Source: an uncultured Lacibacter sp.
GTDB taxonomy: Bacteria > Bacteroidota > Bacteroidia > Chitinophagales > Chitinophagaceae
DNA: 6,078 nucleotides
Reading direction: 5' to 3'
Assembly (NCBI RefSeq): GCF_946479605.1
Contig: NZ_CAMLGT010000231.1
Span: forward strand, 1 to 6,078
The notes beneath the pieces were generated by a model that had not been told where the DNA came from, did not search any database, and was given only the letters and a program-made list of their open reading frames with translations. The position numbers and the translations under genes were made by a program. Shown here one piece after another: positions 1 through 5,286 of this stretch (the stretch's first letter is position 1; each line of letters starts with the position of its first letter).

Positions 1-630
1 AACCGCACCACTTGCAGAAGCAATTAATACAGGTATAAATGTGGGAATAGAAAATTCTGCCAATAACACTTCCATTGCAAATAACACTCCGGCAACAGGC
101 GTGTTGAAAACAGCTGCAATACCTGCAGCAGCACCACATGCAAGTAAAAGAATACGTTCTTTCTGTCCTAACAAAAATATCCTGGCAATATTTGAACCAA
201 CTGCTGAACCTGTAATAACAATTGGCGCCTCCAAACCTACTGAACCTCCAAAGCCAACAGTTACAGCGCTACTCACCATGTGGCTATACGTATTATCTGC
301 CGACACATTTCCATTGCGTCGTGAAACAGATTGTATAATGCCACTGATCCCTTTTCCTAACGAACCTTTATGTACTCGCTGTACATAAAACACTGTAATA
401 AGTATGCCTATTAATGGAAGCAGATAAAAAAGAAATTGCCAGTCGTAACCAAAAAAACCTTCCTGTAACCAATGCTGAATAGCATGCACAGATTTTTTAA
501 GCGCCACTGCAACAAGCCCCATTACTACTCCTGTAATGATACTTGCAATGAACAGAAAATTTCTGTGGCTGATACGTGCAGCACGATACCTGTTGATATT
601 TCGGATAATTGTCCTTAGCGACATGTTCAT
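1..630 (-). CDS. ClC-family chloride channel, N-terminal 210 residues (3' end beyond window)
   Basis: This is a membrane anion channel or transporter of the ClC family. The 210 visible residues cover the first half of the ClC fold. A short basic N-terminus precedes hydrophobic segments at about residues 24-45 and 66-84. The first selectivity-filter motif appears as GKGIS (92-96), and the gating-glutamate motif as GSVGLEAP (129-136, Glu134). The segment NTPVAGVLFAMEVL (176-190) matches the helix that carries the internal proton glutamate in antiporters. Val188 occupies that glutamate position, as in vertebrate ClC channels, so passive conduction is more likely than H+ exchange (inference). The start ATG at 630 shares one base with the stop of the upstream glycosyltransferase-phosphatase gene, indicating translational coupling; a second in-frame ATG lies at 624. 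The reading frame is open to base 1, so the C-terminal half and any CBS domains are not visible. The family call is firm; transport mode and ion are not proven. Confidence 0.93.
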   Translation of the reverse strand, partial: MNMSLRTIIRNINRYRAARISHRNFLFIASIITGVVMGLVAVALKKSVHAIQHWLQEGFFGYDWQFLFYLLPLIGILITVFYVQRVHKGSLGKGISGIIQSVSRRNGNVSADNTYSHMVSSAVTVGFGGSVGLEAPIVITGSAVGSNIARIFLLGQKERILLLACGAAAGIAAVFNTPVAGVLFAMEVLLAEFSIPTFIPVLIASASGAV

Positions 631-2006
631 CAGGCAAATTCCAATATTTCTTCAAAAGAAGGTTTGACGATCTGCCTGTCGGCAAGATAATTCAATAATT
701 CGTTTGATGAACAGAAAGAAACACCCACGCCCACATGCTTCACCATGCACAGATCGTTTTCACTATCGCCAATAGCAATAGCATTGTTGATGTCGATGTT
801 GTAATGCTTCAGAATATGCTGCACTGCATTTGTTTTGCACATGGTATGCTTGCAGATAGATTCGCTGTGATTAAAGAAGAAAGAAGGAAGTTTTACTTCA
901 CCTGTTGCCACACTTTTTGAAAACTCCAGTTCATTGGCCAATGAAAAATCGGCACCGATCTTTGTTTTGATATGATTGGTGACTACATCATAACTATCGC
1001 TGATGATCCCCACTACATAACCCCGGTTTTTCAATTCCTTTACTACATCCTTTACATCATACACCAACGGAATACTGTCGGCCACGGCAAGTATCTGCGA
1101 CAGATTAAGTCCTTTGAGCAGCTTGGCAATATTTTTTGTTGTGCTTGCAGGATCTGCACCACTTGCCCGTATATCAAGCAACTCCTTTTGAAAACTGTAT
1201 AGCTTTGCACAGGTGTCAATAAATCTTCCACGAAGTATTGTGCCGTCCATATCAAAAATGGCGATCTTATCTAACCCCTTCAAACTTTCACGGATAGCAA
1301 ACTCCATCTGGTCACGTATCTCTGAAAATGATTGAAGCTCTTCCAATGTTGCATTAGGCTTATTCTGCTGCATGGCTTTTTGTATAATGGCACGAGATAC
1401 CTCCTTACTCATTTTACCAAGCGCCTGCCATGGTTTGCTTTTATTATCAATGTAACCGATGTTTATTTCTGTAATGCGTGCATTCATCAGGTACATATCA
1501 ATGAGGATACCGATGTCCACACCATAATCATCATAAAAATCGATCTTCTCAAAAAACTGTTTGCGCCCTGCAATCATTCCACTCAGAGGTTGTTCAAATT
1601 CAGAAAGATCAGGAAATAAAATATTCAGCAGAGGTTTTGCTACAAGCTCCGTTACTCTTCCTGCATTCCGTCCGAATGTAGCTTTTACAAAATCATGTGT
1701 GTTATTGATGATGGGATCGGTAAGATCACGAACCGTATTAGGAGGATATGGATTAATATCACCATCCAGAAAAACAAGAATATCATTTGTTGCGCAAAGC
1801 ATTCCATCTTTCATTGACATTCCTTTACCCAACTTTGTACTGGTAATAACTTTTGCCCCTGCAGCTGAAGCAATATTTACGGTATCATCAAAAGACTTAT
1901 CATCAACAACAATTACTTCAGTAACATTCTCATTAGACCATGCAAATTTTACAACGCTCTCAATTGTTTCCGCTTCATTCAAAACAGGGATAATTACAGT
2001 TACCAT
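630..2006 (-). CDS. Bifunctional GpgS-like glycosyltransferase / SerB-type HAD phosphatase fusion
   Basis: This is a 458-residue two-domain cytoplasmic enzyme. Residues 1-210 resemble GT81/GT2 glucosyl-3-phosphoglycerate synthase (GpgS). They contain PVLNE (7-11), a lysine in GKG (60-62), the metal-binding DGD (81-83), GRVTELVAKPLL (116-127, the phosphoglycerate-binding stretch in mycobacterial GpgS), QPLSG (139-143) and YGVDIGILID (161-170). After a linker (about 211-245), residues 247-445 form a HAD-superfamily phosphatase of the phosphoserine-phosphatase type: DMDGT (252-256, nucleophile Asp252), SDS (336-338), a motif III lysine probably at 391, and GDSEND (413-418). The inferred role is transfer of a sugar from an NDP-sugar to a phosphorylated acceptor such as 3-phosphoglycerate, then removal of the phosphate to give a glucosylglycerate-like solute. 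The substrate is not proven, and a predicted metal ligand differs (Asn188). The start is supported by AAAAAGG seven bases upstream and by the glycosyltransferase beta-strand beginning at residue 2. It is translationally coupled to the ClC gene downstream. Confidence 0.88.
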   Translation of the reverse strand: MVTVIIPVLNEAETIESVVKFAWSNENVTEVIVVDDKSFDDTVNIASAAGAKVITSTKLGKGMSMKDGMLCATNDILVFLDGDINPYPPNTVRDLTDPIINNTHDFVKATFGRNAGRVTELVAKPLLNILFPDLSEFEQPLSGMIAGRKQFFEKIDFYDDYGVDIGILIDMYLMNARITEINIGYIDNKSKPWQALGKMSKEVSRAIIQKAMQQNKPNATLEELQSFSEIRDQMEFAIRESLKGLDKIAIFDMDGTILRGRFIDTCAKLYSFQKELLDIRASGADPASTTKNIAKLLKGLNLSQILAVADSIPLVYDVKDVVKELKNRGYVVGIISDSYDVVTNHIKTKIGADFSLANELEFSKSVATGEVKLPSFFFNHSESICKHTMCKTNAVQHILKHYNIDINNAIAIGDSENDLCMVKHVGVGVSFCSSNELLNYLADRQIVKPSFEEILEFA

Positions 2007-2052
2007 ACAAATACCTTTTTACTTGATTAGAAATCGGGATTAATTACAGTTA
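1987..2052. repeat. Imperfect direct repeat spanning the fusion-gene start
   Basis: A 16-base string at 1987-2002 (GGGATAATTACAGTTA) recurs at 2036-2052 with one extra T. The first copy is the start of the glycosyltransferase reading frame (codons 2-7 on the minus strand). The second lies about 30-46 bases upstream of the start codon. It looks like a small tandem duplication of the gene start, or a paired site for a regulator; the sequence alone does not decide. Confidence 0.55.
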
Positions 2053-2186
2053 GTCCGCAAAGGATATGGGCGGGCATAGCAATCCAGCGAGACACAAACA
2101 AGATGAATGCCATAATTAAATGGTTGCCTCGGAAAAATTTTATTTTTGCTATAAATCAACTGCTTGGATAGGAAAATAAAATAAAA

Positions 2187-2213
2187 AAAGGATATCTCAG
2201 GGAAATATCCTTT
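2187..2213 (-). terminator. Intrinsic terminator of the acyl-CoA dehydrogenase gene
   Basis: A perfect 9-bp inverted repeat, AAAGGATAT (2187-2195) and ATATCCTTT (2205-2213), encloses a 9-base loop. Read on the minus strand, the hairpin lies about 20 bases after the stop codon at 2234. It is followed by a T-rich run (2186 down to about 2173). This is the layout of a Rho-independent terminator and separates the dehydrogenase gene from the glycosyltransferase/ClC unit. The stem is AT-rich with only two G-C pairs, so efficiency may be moderate. Confidence 0.8.
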
Positions 2214-2233
2214 CTACCTGTCAAAATTGACAA

Positions 2234-3418
2234 TTATTTAAAGGCATTGAAACCTGTTACATCCATACCTGTTATAAGCAGATGCACATCATGTGTGCCT
2301 TCATAAGTGATAACACTTTCCAAATTCATCATATGCCGCATAATGGAATATTCACCTGTAATACCCATGCCTCCCAGCATCTGCCGTGCATCCCTACAAA
2401 TATTGGTTGCAATTTCGCAGCTGTTACGCTTGGCCATACTTACCTGTTGCGGTGTTGCTCTACCTTCACTCATCAATACACCTAAACGCCAGTTGAGTAA
2501 TTGTGCTTTTGTAATTTCGGTAATCATTTCTGCCAACTTTTTTTGTTGCAGTTGAAATGCGCCAATAGGTTTTCCAAATTGAATACGTTGTTTGCTGTAA
2601 CGCAATGCTGTATCGTAACAATCCATGGCAGCGCCTAACACACCCCATGCAATTCCGTAACGTGCTTTGGTTAAACAACCAAGCGGACCTTTTAATCCCT
2701 GCACATTCGGTAGAATATTTTCTTTCGGCACTTTTACATTATCGAACACTAACTCTCCGGTTGCACTTGCACGCAAACTCCATTTGCCATGTGTAGTTGG
2801 TGTAGAAAATCCTTCCATACCACGTTCAACAATTACACCACGCACAATTCCTTCTTCATCTTTTGCCCATACAACTGCCACTTGTGAAAAAGGAGCGTTG
2901 CTGATCCACATTTTTGCACCATTCAATAGCACATGATCACCTGCATCTTTAATATTCGTGAGCATACTACTGGGGTCACTGCCATGATTGGGCTCTGTTA
3001 ATCCAAAACAGCCCAACCACTCACCGCTTGCAAGCTTGGGCAAATATTTTTTGCGTTGCTCTTCGTTACCATAAGCATAAATGGGATACATCACGAGACT
3101 CCCCTGCACACTTGCAGTTGAACGCACACCACTATCGCCACGTTCCAGTTCCTGCATCATCAACCCATAGCTGATATAATCCAAACCACCACCGCCATAT
3201 TCAACAGGAACAGTTGGACCAAAGCACCCCAGCTCGCCCATTTGTTGTACAATCTGCTGTGGAAACTCTGCCTTTTGTGCATAGTCTTCAATGATGGGAG
3301 AAATTTCTTTTTTCACATACGTACGTACTGCATCACGAATCATTTTATGTTCATCGGTCAACAGTTCATCCACTAAAAAATAATCGGGGCTCTGGAAGAG
3401 ATCTTGTTTTACTGACAT
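2234..3418 (-). CDS. gcdH: Glutaryl-CoA dehydrogenase-like acyl-CoA dehydrogenase
   Basis: This is a 394-residue cytoplasmic FAD flavoenzyme of the acyl-CoA dehydrogenase family. The closest recalled relative is glutaryl-CoA dehydrogenase, which oxidises and decarboxylates glutaryl-CoA to crotonyl-CoA in lysine and tryptophan breakdown. Visible signatures include the N-terminal helical domain (about 18-130), YGGGGLDY (74-81), FGLTEPNHGSDPSS (138-151, flavin and substrate site), SLRASATGE (214-222), RYGIAWGVLGA (253-263), RQMLGGMGI (345-353) and TYEGTHD (371-377), where Glu373 is the catalytic base. Arg99 in SGVRS matches the arginine that binds the glutaryl carboxylate in human GCDH, favouring this over a plain short-chain dehydrogenase. 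The open frame extends 26 codons upstream to 3496, but those residues are Cys- and His-rich, unlike the family, and would run through the promoter. The ATG at 3418 (MSVKQDLF) is therefore chosen. The gene is monocistronic, ending at a hairpin terminator. Confidence 0.93.
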   Translation of the reverse strand: MSVKQDLFQSPDYFLVDELLTDEHKMIRDAVRTYVKKEISPIIEDYAQKAEFPQQIVQQMGELGCFGPTVPVEYGGGGLDYISYGLMMQELERGDSGVRSTASVQGSLVMYPIYAYGNEEQRKKYLPKLASGEWLGCFGLTEPNHGSDPSSMLTNIKDAGDHVLLNGAKMWISNAPFSQVAVVWAKDEEGIVRGVIVERGMEGFSTPTTHGKWSLRASATGELVFDNVKVPKENILPNVQGLKGPLGCLTKARYGIAWGVLGAAMDCYDTALRYSKQRIQFGKPIGAFQLQQKKLAEMITEITKAQLLNWRLGVLMSEGRATPQQVSMAKRNSCEIATNICRDARQMLGGMGITGEYSIMRHMMNLESVITYEGTHDVHLLITGMDVTGFNAFK

Positions 3419-3445
3419 AGCAACATCATTCGTTTTAAAAGTTAA

Positions 3446-3473
3446 CAAATGTACGTGCGGGCAAGCACACAAA
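3446..3473 (-). promoter_or_regulatory. Bacteroidetes-type promoter for the acyl-CoA dehydrogenase gene
   Basis: Reading the minus strand, TTTG (3473-3470) is followed after 16 bases by TACATTTG (3453-3446). This exactly fits the TAnnTTTG -7 element of Bacteroidetes vegetative promoters, with a -33 TTTG. The spacer is slightly short of the usual range. Transcription would begin near 3440, giving a leader of about 20 bases before the ATG at 3418. That agrees with the start chosen there and rules against the longer reading frame. Confidence 0.55.
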
Positions 3474-3507
3474 AAAGTTGTACTTTTTCGGCACATAATA
3501 CGCTTGT

Positions 3508-3924
3508 ATGAAACATTTCTTGCTGTTCGTTTTGTTGTTTACCGGCAGCGTTGCTTATGCACAACAAACCAATGAGCAACCAAAAGAAAAAATTCAACCT
3601 TACTGGTTTGTGATGCTGCTGAAAGGTACTAACCGCACACAGGATTCTGCAACAGCTGCTAAAATACAGGAAGGCCACATGAGCAATATGGCTCGCCTGC
3701 ATAAAGAAGGCAAATTGAAAGTAGCCGGACCATTTGGCGACGGAGGTGATTGGGTTGGTTTATTCATTTTCGATGCATCGGCTCCGGGTTGTAAAACAAA
3801 AGAAGAGATTGAAGCGTTGGTAAAAACAGATCCTGCAGTTGCTGCGGGTCGTTTAACCTACGATATTCGTCCATGGTGGACCATGGGCAGCGGCAGTTTT
3901 AAAACAGGTATTCCTGCAAACTAA
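3508..3924 (+). CDS. Exported YCII-domain protein
   Basis: This is a 138-residue small protein with a signal peptide: basic MKH, a hydrophobic run to about residue 14, and the cleavage motif AYA/QQ after residue 18. The mature part (about 31-123) is a YCII (YciI-like) ferredoxin-fold domain. It begins with YWFVMLLKGT (32-41), followed by an EGH motif with His57, LHKEGKLKVAGPFGDGG (64-80), and the end signature DPAVAAGRLTYDIRPWW (108-124). YciI-like proteins usually have an essential His and Asp in a small pocket; His57 and Asp78 are the candidates here. The biochemical function of exported YCII proteins is not established, and I do not assign one. It is transcribed away from the dehydrogenase gene across an 89-bp shared upstream region, and the SGNH lipoprotein gene follows 54 bases downstream. 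No Shine-Dalgarno sequence is visible, as is usual in Bacteroidota. Confidence 0.88.
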   Translation: MKHFLLFVLLFTGSVAYAQQTNEQPKEKIQPYWFVMLLKGTNRTQDSATAAKIQEGHMSNMARLHKEGKLKVAGPFGDGGDWVGLFIFDASAPGCKTKEEIEALVKTDPAVAAGRLTYDIRPWWTMGSGSFKTGIPAN

Positions 3925-3931
3925 AACGGGC

Positions 3932-3960
3932 TTTGGAAATAATGTCCGTCACTATTTTAC
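3932..3960 (+). promoter_or_regulatory. Weak candidate promoter for the SGNH-hydrolase gene
   Basis: TTTG (3932-3935) is followed after 17 bases by TATTTTAC (3953-3960), a partial match to TAnnTTTG (four of the six fixed positions). It lies in the 54-base gap before the ATG at 3979. The gene may instead be read through from the YCII gene, since no convincing terminator separates them. Confidence 0.25.
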
Positions 3961-3978
3961 AATCTTATACTCTTCAAT

Positions 3979-4665
3979 ATGCAACTTGTTTATTCTGTTA
4001 TTTTATTTTTAGTCTTCACAATTTCATGCAACAGCAGTAAAATGTCTACCAACGATACACAAAAAAAATATACTTATCTCGCCCTTGGCGATAGTTATAC
4101 CATTGGCGAAAGTGTTCCTGAAAACAAAAACTTTCCGCACCAGGTTGTGGAGTTATTACGAAAAGAAAAGATCAACATCGACGAACCGGGAATTGTTGCC
4201 AAAACAGGATGGACAACCGATGAACTGCAGGAACAACTCAGCCGTACAAGATTGGCAGTACCGTTTGATTTTGTTACACTGCTGATTGGTGTAAACAATC
4301 AATACCGTGGCCGCAGTGAAAAAGAATACGCACAGCAATTTGAAGAATTATTACAACAGGCAATTGGCTATGCCGGAGAAAAGGCGAATCATGTAATTGT
4401 GTTGAGCATCCCCGATTGGGGCGTTACTCCTTTTGCCAAAGACCGGAACAGAACTAAAATTGCTAAAGAGATTGATGCATTTAACGCCATCAATGAAACC
4501 ATTGCAAAGAAATACAAGGTGCATTACATCAACATTACGCCGTTTACAAGAGAAGCGGCAAATGACAGAACATTGGTTGCTGCAGATGGTTTGCATCCAT
4601 CTGCAAAAGATTATGCACGCTGGGCAAAACTTGTCGCCGACCGTATGTTACAACTAACGAAGTAA
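3979..4665 (+). CDS. SGNH/GDSL-family hydrolase, probable lipoprotein
   Basis: This is a 228-residue putative esterase or lipase-like hydrolase of the SGNH fold. Block I is ALGDSYTIGES (35-45) with nucleophile Ser39; block II is represented by KTGWTT with Gly77; block III is IGVNN (103-107) with the oxyanion Asn106; block V is DGLHPS (203-208) with catalytic Asp203 and His206. All four catalytic-type residues are thus present. The N-terminus has a hydrophobic stretch ending in FTISC, with Cys17 as a probable lipidation site. The position three residues before the cysteine is Thr rather than Leu, so the lipobox is imperfect; envelope localisation is likely but not certain. The substrate is unknown; family members act on acyl or acetyl esters of lipids and polysaccharides. 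It follows the YCII gene on the same strand and ends one base from the stop of the convergent thioredoxin gene. Confidence 0.9.
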   Translation: MQLVYSVILFLVFTISCNSSKMSTNDTQKKYTYLALGDSYTIGESVPENKNFPHQVVELLRKEKINIDEPGIVAKTGWTTDELQEQLSRTRLAVPFDFVTLLIGVNNQYRGRSEKEYAQQFEELLQQAIGYAGEKANHVIVLSIPDWGVTPFAKDRNRTKIAKEIDAFNAINETIAKKYKVHYINITPFTREAANDRTLVAADGLHPSAKDYARWAKLVADRMLQLTK

Positions 4666-4666
4666 C

Positions 4667-5200
4667 TCAGGATTGATTTTTTCTGAAGCGTTCGGCAATG
4701 ATGGACAATTCTTCTTTTTTAAGATTTGTTGTTTGCTGAAGTATTATAATAAACGCAGCCACTTCTTCTTCGCTGGCAGGGCAACCGATATTCTCACCGG
4801 CTTCGTCCTTCGATACACCGGGCTTTCGCATATAACTGTCTGCAAGTAATTGTTGATCGGCATTAAGTATAAGCCAAAAAGGAAGACCGGCTGTTTCACC
4901 TTTGTATTTTTTCTTAATAAGGTCAGCTCCTGGTGTTTCAAGATGTTTCTTCCCTTCAGACTCATCTACTGTAAGATGAACGGTAATAAAATTGTCGTCG
5001 AAGTACTTTTTACAAACGGGATCATTCATTGAAATATCCATCTTCTTACACCATCCGCACCAGCTTGCATGAAAAAGAACAATCACTTTTTTGTTCTCTG
5101 CTTTTGCTTTTGCAGATGCCTCTTTTAAAATAGTTTCAGCAGATTGAGCAAATGCATGGTTAACAAAAATCAACAGCAGCAAAGGAAGAATGTATTTCAT
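4667..5200 (-). CDS. Exported thioredoxin-fold protein (CGWC)
   Basis: This is a 177-residue thioredoxin-like protein with an N-terminal signal peptide: MKYILPLLLLIF followed by the cleavage motif AFA/Q after residue 18. The mature domain shows VIVLFHASWCGWCKKM (39-54), with the redox pair Cys48-Cys51 in a CGWC motif. The cis-proline loop is AGLPFW (104-109, Pro107). This resembles the Thioredoxin_7/DUF255-like and DsbD C-terminal type more than cytoplasmic thioredoxin (CGPC). The likely role is thiol-disulfide chemistry in the periplasm. Two further cysteines, Cys63 and Cys140, lie outside the active site. The open frame reaches 5245, but the extra 15 residues would sit ahead of a complete signal peptide, so the ATG at 5200 is chosen. 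The gene converges with the SGNH gene and lies 86 bases downstream of pyrF on the same strand; its own candidate promoter lies in that gap. Confidence 0.9.
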   Translation of the reverse strand: MKYILPLLLLIFVNHAFAQSAETILKEASAKAKAENKKVIVLFHASWCGWCKKMDISMNDPVCKKYFDDNFITVHLTVDESEGKKHLETPGADLIKKKYKGETAGLPFWLILNADQQLLADSYMRKPGVSKDEAGENIGCPASEEEVAAFIIILQQTTNLKKEELSIIAERFRKNQS

Positions 5201-5208
5201 ATGTTGTA

Positions 5209-5246
5209 TTTGCAAACAAGATAACAACGGAAATCCTATTTGCAAA
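5209..5246. repeat. Twin TTTGCAAA palindromes upstream of the thioredoxin gene
   Basis: The perfect 8-bp palindrome TTTGCAAA occurs at 5209-5216 and again at 5239-5246. The shared string is ten bases (TATTTGCAAA, 5207-5216 and 5237-5246). The copies are 30 bp apart, about three helical turns, placing both on roughly the same face of DNA. They overlap the candidate -33 element and the region near the expected transcription start, so they may be operator half-sites. The regulator is unknown. Confidence 0.45.
5216..5246 (-). promoter_or_regulatory. Candidate promoter of the thioredoxin-fold gene
   Basis: On the minus strand, TTTG (5246-5243) is followed after 19 bases by TATCTTGT (5223-5216), a partial match (four of six fixed positions) to TAnnTTTG. 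The spacing is typical for Bacteroidetes. Transcription would start near 5210, about ten bases before the chosen ATG at 5200. The match is imperfect, and read-through from pyrF is an alternative. Confidence 0.3.
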
Positions 5247-5286
5247 TCAACTGCCGGTAATGAAAGCTATTTTAACAAGAAATAAA

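Noticed and set aside
41..388. 115-codon plus-strand open frame
   Set aside because: It is antisense to the ClC filter motifs; the minus strand gives a continuous, family-typical membrane protein.
497..685. 62-codon minus-strand frame over the ClC/glycosyltransferase junction
   Set aside because: It is out of frame with both genes, Cys- and Ser-rich, and without homology; the ClC frame explains the sequence.
1561..2043. 160-codon plus-strand open frame opposite the glycosyltransferase
   Set aside because: It lies antisense to strongly conserved GpgS-like motifs, has no recognisable domain, and is best explained as a shadow of the real gene.
2027..2113. 28-codon minus-strand frame upstream of the fusion gene as a leader-peptide gene
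   Set aside because: No ribosome-binding signal, and its length is unremarkable by chance; kept only as part of the repeat observation.
3499..3506. TACGCTTG with TTG at 3478-3480 (18-base spacing) as the YCII promoter
   Set aside because: It would place the transcription start at or inside the ATG at 3508, leaving no leader, so it was not listed as a feature.
3925..3950. Possible terminator after the YCII gene (ACGGG paired with TCCGT)
   Set aside because: The stem is only five pairs including a G-U, with a 14-base loop and no T-run directly after it.
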